Positions 9,453 through 17,439 of a stretch of DNA of 64,000 nucleotides are shown here, one piece after another. Each line of letters starts with the position of its first letter. Position 1 is the stretch's first letter. The position numbers and the translations under genes are program-made. Source of the DNA: UBA1858 sp963976865 (GTDB lineage: Bacteria; Pseudomonadota; Gammaproteobacteria; UBA4575); contig CAXBLY010000003.1 in the NCBI GenBank assembly GCA_963976865.1, forward strand, positions 168,019 to 232,018, in the 5' to 3' direction. The notes under the pieces were generated by a model, which saw only the letters and a program-made list of their open reading frames with translations, was not told the DNA's origin and made no database searches.

Positions 9453-10545
9453 TCGAAGGCAATTTCTTGCGATGAGTTCCGGGTTGTTTTTCCTGGATGT
9501 CTCGTCTATTGCTGCTCACTCAGACACTCAAAGAATTCTGAGCTGCCGTAGTGACCATGAAGGTCGGCATTTTTTTAGCCAGATTAACTATAAGAATAAA
9601 ACAGAGGCTGATATTTTACTTCCGCAGCGAGGGCATGGCGTAAGTACGACGAGAGACGGGCGCCTGGCAGCGGTGTTTGCACGCCGCCCGGGAGACTTTG
9701 TGTGGATTATTGATTTGGAAACCCAGCAGGTCATGCATAAAATTCATGCGCCGAATGAACGTCATTATTATGGTCATGGTGTGTTCACCGGTGATGGTGC
9801 AGCATTGTTATGTAGTGAGAATGCGTATGAAGAAGGAAAAGGTGTCATCGGTGTCTATGATGTACATGACAACTATAAAAGAGTCGCCGAATTTGAAAGT
9901 TACGGTGTAGGGCCGCACGAAATCAAGTTACTTCCCGATAGTAAAACGTTAGTGGTTGCGAATGGAGGAATAGACACGCATCCTGATTCACCCCGGGTAA
10001 AATTAAACCTCGATAGTATGCGTCCTAACCTGGCATATATTGATATTGCAAGTGGACGTCTGCTGCATAAACATGAGCTGGAACCCGAGCTGCATCAACT
10101 TAGCATACGCCATATTGATATTTCTTCCAGCAACACTGTTGCAATTGCCATGCAATTTCAGGGAGCCGCCAACATTCATCCGCCTTTAATTGCAATTCAG
10201 CGTGATGATGAACCGATAAAATTGCTAACTGCGCCCGATGATGTTCAGACTCGCCTGCGAAATTACTGTGGCAGTGTCGTGTTGAGTGATGACGACAGCA
10301 CGTTTTTAGTCTCTTCACCCCGGGCTGGCTTAACAACACTCTGGTCAGATGATGGTGTGTATTTAGGTGCGCATGGCCAGGCAGATGCTTGTGGTGTTGC
10401 CTGTCTGGTTGATGGCAGGGCCAGATTTCTAATCAGTGACGGTACTGGTGCTGTAACTGAACTCAGTCATGACCTCACATCAACAGTTTATTACGCGTCT
10501 CAAAAGTGGCATTGGGATAATCATTTGTATATATCCCACAGCTAA
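9442..10545 (+). CDS. DUF1513 domain protein with Tat-like signal
   Basis: 367 residues. The N-terminus MEISRRQFLAMSSG is a twin-arginine-type signal (SRRQFL) followed by a hydrophobic stretch, so export folded through Tat is likely. The rest looks like a beta-propeller: repeated short strands with GHGVST, YGHGVF, VGPHEI and DIASGRL segments. DUF1513 proteins regularly close imelysin/di-haem operons, but their biochemical role is not established. The gene overlaps the preceding one by 11 nt. Ends the Fur-controlled run; no obvious terminator follows. Confidence 0.82.
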   Translation: MEISRRQFLAMSSGLFFLDVSSIAAHSDTQRILSCRSDHEGRHFFSQINYKNKTEADILLPQRGHGVSTTRDGRLAAVFARRPGDFVWIIDLETQQVMHKIHAPNERHYYGHGVFTGDGAALLCSENAYEEGKGVIGVYDVHDNYKRVAEFESYGVGPHEIKLLPDSKTLVVANGGIDTHPDSPRVKLNLDSMRPNLAYIDIASGRLLHKHELEPELHQLSIRHIDISSSNTVAIAMQFQGAANIHPPLIAIQRDDEPIKLLTAPDDVQTRLRNYCGSVVLSDDDSTFLVSSPRAGLTTLWSDDGVYLGAHGQADACGVACLVDGRARFLISDGTGAVTELSHDLTSTVYYASQKWHWDNHLYISHS

Positions 10546-10628
10546 ATCACTGCAACTCAATAAGAATACTAAATATAGATATAACCGTAAGTTATAAGTT
10601 AATTATTATGTTAATCCTGTGAAATAGG

Positions 10629-10673
10629 TTTTGTACAATATAGTTTTATACAATAAAGTATTGCACAATACCA
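10629..10673 (+). repeat. Three tandem 15-bp repeats (TTTTRTACAATA-like)
   Basis: Exact 15-bp spacing of TTGTACAATA (10631), TTATACAATA (10646) and TTGCACAATA (10661). The repeats lie 48-92 bp before the start at 10721. The first core contains the palindrome TTGTACAA. A multimeric operator is the simplest reading. Confidence 0.7.
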
Positions 10674-10720
10674 ATATTATTGTTAGGCTGTATACACATT
10701 CAAACTTAAAGGAGCCACAC

Positions 10721-11353
10721 ATGTTTAGTCCAAACGTACAAAGCGACGTAAGACGATCAGTGGCAATGAAAAAATTTGAGTCCATACGTGACATCTGTAT
10801 TGCACTAAATCAGGAAGCGCATAAGCAGAAATTCTTTGAACAGTCCACGGATGAGATTGTCGACAAAGCAAATAAATTCGTAGAGACATATGCTTATGAG
10901 AATGGATTATATTCACGCACAGTGCAGCCGCTCAAATGGAGCTTTTCTGTGACGGATGAAAAGCTGTTTGATGATGGGCTAATAGAGCTGATTACAGACA
11001 AAAATCAAGGGTCCTGTTTTGGCTACGTTGAAGTGTCTGAGTCAAAAATAACAAATCCGGCATCGCGAGAAAGTATCGCACTGGCAGATGTGACGATTGA
11101 TAACATACATGCTCATGAAGCCTGGGTAGCAAAACTCAGTCAGCAGATTGATGAATGGAAGTCTGAGCTGAAAAAATTACACGAGCATGAGAAAGAAGAT
11201 TTGGCAATAAAAATCAAATCACTGGAAAGTTTGTTGGAAAATGTTAAAAACAATTCAAAAAAAGTGTCAAAACAACTGATTAGTGAGATTGACCAACAGT
11301 GGAATGCTTTTCAGTCTAGTCTGGATAAACTGAAAAATTCATTCAATAAGTAA
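10721..11353 (+). CDS. Uncharacterised coiled-coil protein
   Basis: 210 residues, no signal peptide or membrane segment. I do not recognise the family. Residues about 1-130 are a mixed domain with aromatic-rich WSFSV and GSCFGYVEV strands. Residues about 135-210 are highly charged with heptad-like spacing (KKLHEHEKED, IKSLESLLENVKNN), predicting a coiled coil. The start at 10721 is chosen because AAAGGAG stands 6-7 nt ahead; the frame is open upstream to 10631, but that stretch is the repeat array and leader. It sits between the iron operon and marR/encFtn, separated from marR by 67 nt. Cytosolic; function unknown. Confidence 0.7.
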   Translation: MFSPNVQSDVRRSVAMKKFESIRDICIALNQEAHKQKFFEQSTDEIVDKANKFVETYAYENGLYSRTVQPLKWSFSVTDEKLFDDGLIELITDKNQGSCFGYVEVSESKITNPASRESIALADVTIDNIHAHEAWVAKLSQQIDEWKSELKKLHEHEKEDLAIKIKSLESLLENVKNNSKKVSKQLISEIDQQWNAFQSSLDKLKNSFNK

Positions 11354-11383
11354 TCATGTAATTACTGGTTACCCTTGAATATT

Positions 11384-11398
11384 CATGTCATAGACATG
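11384..11398. promoter_or_regulatory. Perfect palindrome upstream of marR
   Basis: CATGTC-ATA-GACATG is a perfect 6+3+6 inverted repeat 22 nt before the marR ATG. MarR proteins bind such palindromes as dimers, so this is a candidate autoregulatory operator for marR and the following ferritin gene. Confidence 0.5.
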
Positions 11399-11420
11399 TG
11401 GCGTGTAGAGGTGACATATA

Positions 11421-11900
11421 ATGACGAAACGTGTTGAAATAGAAAAAGAGATCATCCAGTACTTTCGTGTTGTTTATCAGGCAATTCAAAAGCACTCCAG
11501 TCATGTTGAGAAGCATTATGGAGTCAGTGCATCTCAGCTCTGGGCTATGCGGGAGTTGAGTCTGCAGCCTGGATTGCGGGTATCAGATGTTGCTGAAAAG
11601 TTAAGTATCAAGAAAGCGACAGCAAGCAATATGCTTGATAAAATACAAAACAAACAACTCATCGAACGTCAACGTGAAACAGAGGACCAGCGTGTCGTGA
11701 GAATACACTTGACCGATGAAGGGAAGCAGCTTCTTCTAAAGGCAGAGGTGCCTGCGCAAGGTGCTGTGCTTGGAGGGCTGGGGTTAATGGCAGAAAAAGA
11801 TGTTGCGACATTGCATAAAGCGCTGGCAGAACTGATCGAAAATATGCTCCACTATGATTCTCATTCAGAGAATCAGCCTGTAGAAACTATTTCAAAATAA
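11421..11900 (+). CDS. MarR-family transcriptional regulator
   Basis: 159 residues, the normal MarR length. Winged helix-turn-helix: recognition region LSIKKATASNMLDKI at about 67-81, followed by the wing with ERQRETEDQRVVRIHLTDEG, where the conserved Asp-x-Arg of MarR wings is present (EDQR). N- and C-terminal helices form the dimer domain. A GAGGTGACATATA leader gives a fair ribosome site. The encapsulin-ferritin gene starts 25 nt downstream, so the two are probably cotranscribed, and the regulator may sense oxidants or phenolic ligands. Ligand unknown. Confidence 0.9.
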   Translation: MTKRVEIEKEIIQYFRVVYQAIQKHSSHVEKHYGVSASQLWAMRELSLQPGLRVSDVAEKLSIKKATASNMLDKIQNKQLIERQRETEDQRVVRIHLTDEGKQLLLKAEVPAQGAVLGGLGLMAEKDVATLHKALAELIENMLHYDSHSENQPVETISK

Positions 11901-11925
11901 TTACCCAACTATTAAGGAGTTTGTA

Positions 11926-12207
11926 ATGGCTAATGAAGGTTATCATGAATCTATAGAATCACTAACGCCTGAAACAATGGACTATCACCGTGCAATTACC
12001 TCATTAATGGAGGAGCTGGAGGCGGTGGACTGGTATAATCAGCGTATAGATGCCTGTACAGACAAAGAACTGAAGGCCATTCTTATTCACAATCGAGATG
12101 AAGAAAAAGAACATGCCGCTATGGTGCTGGAGTGGATAAGACGTAAAGACAAGAAAATGGATGAAGAGCTTAGAGACTATCTGTTCAGTGATAAAAAATT
12201 CTCGTAG
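11926..12207 (+). CDS. Encapsulated-ferritin-like protein (EncFtn), lacking targeting peptide
   Basis: 93 residues forming two antiparallel helices of the EncFtn family. By comparison with Rhodospirillum rubrum EncFtn, the ferroxidase residues are conserved: Glu30 and Glu32 in EELEAVDW, Trp36-Tyr37, and Glu60/His63 in DEEKEHAAM. Members assemble as decamers of dimers and oxidise Fe(II), normally inside an encapsulin shell, to which a C-terminal LGIGSLK-like tail docks them. Here the protein ends just after YLFSDKKFS and has no such tail, and no shell gene lies nearby. It has a strong ribosome site (AAGGAG) and is probably cotranscribed with marR. Confidence 0.88.
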   Translation: MANEGYHESIESLTPETMDYHRAITSLMEELEAVDWYNQRIDACTDKELKAILIHNRDEEKEHAAMVLEWIRRKDKKMDEELRDYLFSDKKFS

Positions 12208-12219
12208 ATTTGAATGTCG

Positions 12220-12972
12220 CTAGCAGTCTTTTAGAGCATCCATCGCGCATTTGTACCCCTCCTTGATAAGGCTGGGGACCTGCTTTCGATCAAACATATT
12301 GTAGTCAGATAAATCAGGGGCAATGATAATATCTGCATCGATTTGTTGTAATTTGGATGCATTCTTTTGAGCAATATTCAGGGTATTCAACAGCACATCA
12401 AATATATTATTTGGTGCAACGCCCTTTATATTGGTTAAGTCGACACTGATAATTTTTTGGCAGCCAAATTCCTTAAGCGGCGAGATCGGGACATTTTCCA
12501 GGATTCCTCCATCGACGAGTACCATGTCATCGATCTCTATTGGTGTAAATATTCCAGGGATGCAGGTGCTGGCCATGACTGAGCTTGTAACATCCGTATC
12601 CTTGAGTACTATTTTCTCGCCTTTGATAAGTTCGCTGGCAACAATTGCCAGAGGAATATCAGCCTGATCAATCGTTTTATTGCCTACATGCTTCCTGATC
12701 AGCTTGCCAAGTCTTTGGTTGGACAGTAACCCTTTTTTAGATAAAGCGAGTCTTGAGATATCCAGCCATCCAATGTCTGAAATAATGTTCTCAATATCAG
12801 AGGCTCTGTGTCCAAACGCATATAAGGCTGCTATTAAAGAGCCTATGCTGGTACCGGATATGCAGCTAACCTCAATGTTATGACTTTCTATCGCTTTTAA
12901 CACCCCAATATGAACTGCACCAAGTATGGCGCCTCCGCCCAGTGCCAGACCTAGTTTGCGCGAACTCTTCAT
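12220..12972 (-). CDS. Patatin-like phospholipase (RssA-like)
   Basis: 250 residues. Patatin core: glycine-rich oxyanion hole GGGAILGAVH (12-21), nucleophile elbow GTSIG with Ser42, and a catalytic Asp in VDGGILENVP near residue 155, making a Ser-Asp dyad. Such proteins hydrolyse acyl esters of lipids in the cytosol or at the inner membrane. No signal peptide. It ends 13 nt from the convergent EncFtn gene and is divergent from corA. The physiological lipid substrate is unknown. Confidence 0.88.
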   Translation of the reverse strand: MKSSRKLGLALGGGAILGAVHIGVLKAIESHNIEVSCISGTSIGSLIAALYAFGHRASDIENIISDIGWLDISRLALSKKGLLSNQRLGKLIRKHVGNKTIDQADIPLAIVASELIKGEKIVLKDTDVTSSVMASTCIPGIFTPIEIDDMVLVDGGILENVPISPLKEFGCQKIISVDLTNIKGVAPNNIFDVLLNTLNIAQKNASKLQQIDADIIIAPDLSDYNMFDRKQVPSLIKEGYKCAMDALKDC

Positions 12973-13159
12973 GTTTATGTTTTACATTTTTTGACTGGAA
13001 GTAATGATATATTAGCAGATGAAAAGTATTAGAATGATAATTAATGCAATGAGCAAAATATATCTGGATTTATGTTCTTTTGATGTGATGCTGGCCAAGG
13101 TCACAAGAACAGCGTTTATGCAATTGCGTATTCAAACCATGTGTAAAAGGAATGTATAA

Positions 13160-14137
13160 ATGATTCGAGCAATCAGCTATAGAGTTGGAGGCGATGAAAC
13201 TGTTGAAACAGATCCGGAGCTGGCTATATCTCAATGGCAGTCACAGGATAATCATGTTTTATGGCTGAATGTTCAGGGCAAAGAGGTTGAAGATACAAAT
13301 ATACTTAAGAAGCTATTTTCACCTAACAAGTTATCTGTTGCAGATAGTCTAAGAGATAGGCACCCGCCAAAGTATGAGATATTCCCGGGTTACGAATATA
13401 TTTTACTAAGAACCATACATTCCACGAAAAACGGAAAATCTCTAAAATTTGAACAGCTATCTGTCTTTGTTGGTAAAAGATTTATTGTCACACGCAGTAT
13501 AAATGACACTGGTAATAAAGTTTTGTCAGACATATGGGAGGATTATAAAAATAATAAATTTGACTTTGCTCGTGCTGAAAATAATATTTCATACAAGATT
13601 TTTCGTAAAGTGGCAGATGACTACATAAACTGCATTTTAGATATTGAAGATTCACTGGAGCTAATAGAAGATGCGTTAAATTCAGATGATAAAGACACTT
13701 ATCTTCCGGACCTTACAACGTATAACACCTCGCTTCGAAAAATTGTGCGTAATCTGGAATACCTTGAAAAGGTTGCAGGTAAATATTCTGCCAATGAGAA
13801 GCAGGGCAGTAATGATCAGTTAGCACATGAATTGATAGATGTTTATGAACAAGCAGAAAGAGGCTTGAGTTTATCAAGAATGTACCAGGGTCTTTGTAAT
13901 GATCTGATCAATGCATATATTTCTATTACTTCGCATCGTGTTAATAAAATTGTGAAGCCACTTACAATAGTTACTGTGCTTTTTTTGCCGCTCAGTTTTA
14001 TTGCGGGGCTTTATGGAATGAATTTTGAATTCATGCCTGAGCTTAAATTACATTACGGATATTTTTATGCCCTGGGTGTAATGCTTGTTGTAGAGATTGT
14101 ACTAATAATAATATTGAGAAAGCTTAAATGGTTTTGA
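13160..14137 (+). CDS. corA: CorA-family divalent cation transporter
   Basis: 325 residues. A long cytoplasmic N-terminal domain rich in charged helices is followed by two membrane helices at about 265-285 and 298-320. The signature GMN (Gly286-Met287-Asn288) closes the first helix, with a following NFEFMPEL loop in place of the canonical MPEL context. The family forms pentameric Mg2+/Co2+ channels in the inner membrane; some members export Zn2+. Its last codons overlap the start of the downstream MscS-type gene by 10 nt, so the two are cotranslated. Ion specificity not predictable. Confidence 0.9.
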   Translation: MIRAISYRVGGDETVETDPELAISQWQSQDNHVLWLNVQGKEVEDTNILKKLFSPNKLSVADSLRDRHPPKYEIFPGYEYILLRTIHSTKNGKSLKFEQLSVFVGKRFIVTRSINDTGNKVLSDIWEDYKNNKFDFARAENNISYKIFRKVADDYINCILDIEDSLELIEDALNSDDKDTYLPDLTTYNTSLRKIVRNLEYLEKVAGKYSANEKQGSNDQLAHELIDVYEQAERGLSLSRMYQGLCNDLINAYISITSHRVNKIVKPLTIVTVLFLPLSFIAGLYGMNFEFMPELKLHYGYFYALGVMLVVEIVLIIILRKLKWF

Positions 14138-16293
14138 TTCGAGTTGCATTTGTCGTACTGCTTTTATTGTTTAATGCCGCGCTGGCAAATAATCCACTAT
14201 TATTCCCGGCAAATGACAAAGCTGAAACTGTTAATATTGTCCCAAATCCATTCACGTTGACGAATGGGTGGTGGCGCTATATCGAGATATCAAATGAGGA
14301 TCTGGATCAGCGCGCTTTAAATCTAAAAACGGTTATTAATAAATCCGTAGATGTGTTGCGTCCTGAGTTAAAGAAAGAGCTATACAGCCTGGTACAACAG
14401 ATTGATTTGACATTGAACGAGATAGTTGCACATGCAAGCGCAGCTAAACCGGATAATTCCATAGTTCATGTTGAAAAACTATCTTATAGCGTAAGTGAGT
14501 TTCAATCATTGTTTGAAAATTATCATGAACTTAAGGCAAGTCGAGATCGAATACTTTTAGTTCAACGCAATGAAGCGGACGTGGCGGCGAAAGCTGAGCA
14601 AAAAGCAATTCAAACGTTTGTTGAATATCACGATATTAAAGATAATTCTGAGCGCAAACTAAAACTGGGTCTGACTATTATGGCAAACAGACTGAGTTGG
14701 TACTTATGGAAAATTCAGTCTCCTGAGCGCGAAAAAGAATCCGATATTTTGCTGGAAAAGCTTGAACAGCTTTTAGAAGAAATTGATTATGCGTCAGTGA
14801 GAATAACTGCTGATGATCAGCAGTTAAATGCACTAGATGAACAAACTGAGAAACTGGACAGGCAAGTTAAACGTCTAAATGATGAGGTGATTCTCGCCAG
14901 AGATTCTCATGCAAATGTAATTGGGCTGGATTTTTTGACCAGACTTACCGAGCAACTGCTTGAACAGGGTATTATTATTGCTGAAATTGAAAAACAAGAC
15001 TATGTGTTGAAGCTTTCAATATTAAAATCAATAAAGTCTTTGATACTTCTGCAGCGTGATAATTCAGATATTGAAGATGATCCAATTGAAATTCTTGATG
15101 ATAATATTCAGCTTCTTAAAAATTTAAAGACGCAAACTGAGCATTGGGTAGCCCAGACAACTAATGAAAGAACCTCTATCGAAGAACTACTCTCCAGTGG
15201 ATTTGCAAAAGATGAGAATAAACAGGCAGGAAAACTCATTGATGACAGAATATCTGTCATAAAAGAAACCGTTCAGGCGCTAGCTGGGCTCGAGAAAACG
15301 ACATTTAATCTCCAGCAGCTGACTTCATTGCTAGAGAAAAATTTGGGTAAATCCAAGGGCTGGATATTCAAATTAAGAACAACAGGAATGTATCTGTTTG
15401 ATCAGACTGGCGGAAAGATATGGGCGCTGTTGAATGCAAGGCTATTTGAATTAAGTGATGCTCCTGTTACGACCTGGGATATTTTACGTGCAGTATTAAT
15501 ATTATTTGCAACGTTCTACGTAGCAAGATTTCTGCAAAAAAGTATTATAAAGTACAATACAAACTCAGAAGGAAAAATTCCACCTGCCTTCTATACTCTT
15601 AGTCGTGTTGTTTTTTACACTTCGATTGTCCTGGGTATTTTTATTGCATTTTCATCAATAGGTATTAATTTTACCAATCTTGCAATTGTTGCAGGTGCGT
15701 TAAGTGTAGGCATTGGATTTGGATTACAGTCTATTGTAAATAATTTTGTGTCGGGAATTATCATTCTTTTTGAACATAACATCAAAATCGGTGATTTTAT
15801 TGAACTGGATACAGGTCTAAAAGGTACAGTCCGCGATATTAATGTCAGAAGTACCATTGTTAATACATTGGATAATCTGGATATCATTGTGCCAAATTCT
15901 GAACTGGTGACTGCCAAAGTGACTAACTATACGTTGAACGAGCCGATTGTCAGGATCCATGTTCCTTTTGGTGTTGCCTACGGAACAGATAAGGAACTCG
16001 TCAGGCGAGTAGTACTTGAGGCATCAAAGAAAGTTGATATCTCATATGACGATGGTGTTAACAGGCGTACACAAGTATGGTTAGTTGGGTTTGGAGATAG
16101 CAGTCTTAATTTTGAACTTGTAGTCTGGCTAAATCCGAAGTTGGGTAGAGCAGCCCCTGGTTCCTGGAAAGCAATCTACACCTGGGAGATAGAAACCGCG
16201 CTTAAAGAACACAATATTGAAATACCTTTCCCGCAACGAGATTTGCATATAAAAAGTGGATTGAAAGAAGCTATTAAGCCTGAAGCAATATAA
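14128..16293 (+). CDS. Large mechanosensitive channel (MscS family) with periplasmic coiled-coil domain
   Basis: 721 residues. Signal peptide at 1-20, then about 400 residues of charged, heptad-rich helix (periplasmic domain as in MscK/YbdG/YjeP-like large channels). Membrane helices fall near residues 450-470, 490-515 and 520-545. The pore helix has the Gly/Ala-rich pattern GALSVGIGFGLQS and is followed by the MscS beta domain (GDFIELD, GTVRDINVRSTIV) and an alpha/beta C-terminus. It would release solutes on hypo-osmotic shock. It overlaps corA by 10 nt, linking ion transport and turgor control. Confidence 0.88.
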   Translation: MVLIRVAFVVLLLLFNAALANNPLLFPANDKAETVNIVPNPFTLTNGWWRYIEISNEDLDQRALNLKTVINKSVDVLRPELKKELYSLVQQIDLTLNEIVAHASAAKPDNSIVHVEKLSYSVSEFQSLFENYHELKASRDRILLVQRNEADVAAKAEQKAIQTFVEYHDIKDNSERKLKLGLTIMANRLSWYLWKIQSPEREKESDILLEKLEQLLEEIDYASVRITADDQQLNALDEQTEKLDRQVKRLNDEVILARDSHANVIGLDFLTRLTEQLLEQGIIIAEIEKQDYVLKLSILKSIKSLILLQRDNSDIEDDPIEILDDNIQLLKNLKTQTEHWVAQTTNERTSIEELLSSGFAKDENKQAGKLIDDRISVIKETVQALAGLEKTTFNLQQLTSLLEKNLGKSKGWIFKLRTTGMYLFDQTGGKIWALLNARLFELSDAPVTTWDILRAVLILFATFYVARFLQKSIIKYNTNSEGKIPPAFYTLSRVVFYTSIVLGIFIAFSSIGINFTNLAIVAGALSVGIGFGLQSIVNNFVSGIIILFEHNIKIGDFIELDTGLKGTVRDINVRSTIVNTLDNLDIIVPNSELVTAKVTNYTLNEPIVRIHVPFGVAYGTDKELVRRVVLEASKKVDISYDDGVNRRTQVWLVGFGDSSLNFELVVWLNPKLGRAAPGSWKAIYTWEIETALKEHNIEIPFPQRDLHIKSGLKEAIKPEAI

Positions 16294-16400
16294 AAGAATC
16301 TTCTGCCAGTTATATACTGCATATATCAACTGCAAGTATCTGGAAATTATAAAGATTCCAGATACTTGTACGTAAATTAATTGTGCTGTTTATTGTATTG

Positions 16401-17222
16401 CTATGTACTCAACTTATTCATATGGACATCAAGCTGAGGGTAAGGAATTGATATTCCTTTTGCATCAAATGTCACTTTCACTTTTTCGGTGATATCGCAT
16501 TTAACCGCCCAGTAATCACTACTGTTTACCCATGGTCTCACGGCTAAATTAACGCTGGAATCAGCGAGTGCAAATACTACAATCTGTGGTGCCGGGTCCT
16601 TAAGTATTCTTGAGTCGTCCTCTAAAATACTCTGGATAGTTGTTCGGGCTTTTTGAATGTCATCGTCGTAGCCAATGCCAAATTCCATATCAACGCGTCG
16701 AGTAGGTCGAGCTGAATAATTTGTAATTGTTCCGCTGTATATATCACCGTTTGGCACAATCACTTCCTTGTTATCAGGTGTTTTAAGGATAGTGCTGAAA
16801 ATGGCAATTTTCTCAACTGTGCCAGTAGTGCCTGCTGCCTCTATAAAATCACCATTTTTAAATGGATGAAAAATTATTAGCATGACACCTGCGGCAAAAT
16901 TCTGTAACGATCCCTGTAACGCTAAACCAATTGCTAATCCTGCTGCGCCTACTATTGCGACTAATGACGTAGTATTTACTCCGAGTCTATCGATGGCAGC
17001 AACAATAATAAATAACATGAGTAAGCCATTTGTTATAGACAGAATAAAATTAATAAGAATATCTTCCATCTTTGCACGTCGCATAAGCTTGCCCAGAAGA
17101 GCTATAATTATTTTTGCAATAATTCTTCCAATGATTAGTATCATAATGGCAAATGCAATATTTATTGACCATGGAAGCAGGTATTCAGAAGTGATTTTAT
17201 TGATATCTATATATTCAATCAT
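16401..17222 (-). CDS. mscS: Small-conductance mechanosensitive channel MscS
   Basis: 273 residues, close to the 286 of E. coli MscS. Three membrane helices occupy about 15-40, 55-80 and 85-115. The pore helix AAGLAIGLALQGSLQNFAAG has the conserved Gly-Ala packing, and the beta domain carries GDFIEAAG, GTVEKI and VPNGDIYSG. The C-terminal domain ends with IPYPQLDVH, a conserved MscS tail. It is convergent with the larger MscS-type gene. Inner-membrane heptameric osmotic safety valve. Confidence 0.92.
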   Translation of the reverse strand: MIEYIDINKITSEYLLPWSINIAFAIMILIIGRIIAKIIIALLGKLMRRAKMEDILINFILSITNGLLMLFIIVAAIDRLGVNTTSLVAIVGAAGLAIGLALQGSLQNFAAGVMLIIFHPFKNGDFIEAAGTTGTVEKIAIFSTILKTPDNKEVIVPNGDIYSGTITNYSARPTRRVDMEFGIGYDDDIQKARTTIQSILEDDSRILKDPAPQIVVFALADSSVNLAVRPWVNSSDYWAVKCDITEKVKVTFDAKGISIPYPQLDVHMNKLST

Positions 17223-17439
17223 GTCATAATCTCGTAGGGTAAAATTTGATTAATCGTTGTTAATTATGAATTGTTGGCTGGAATTATTTAATTAAGTCAC
17301 ACAGGATAACATATTGGTCAATTGGCAATTACTTAGTACGAGTGGGGATAAGCGTGTATTTCTTTGTATTTAACGATACCTCAATTTAATCTGTGTTGTA
17401 ATGCGTTGCATTAATTCAGAATACGTATGTTTGTTATAG

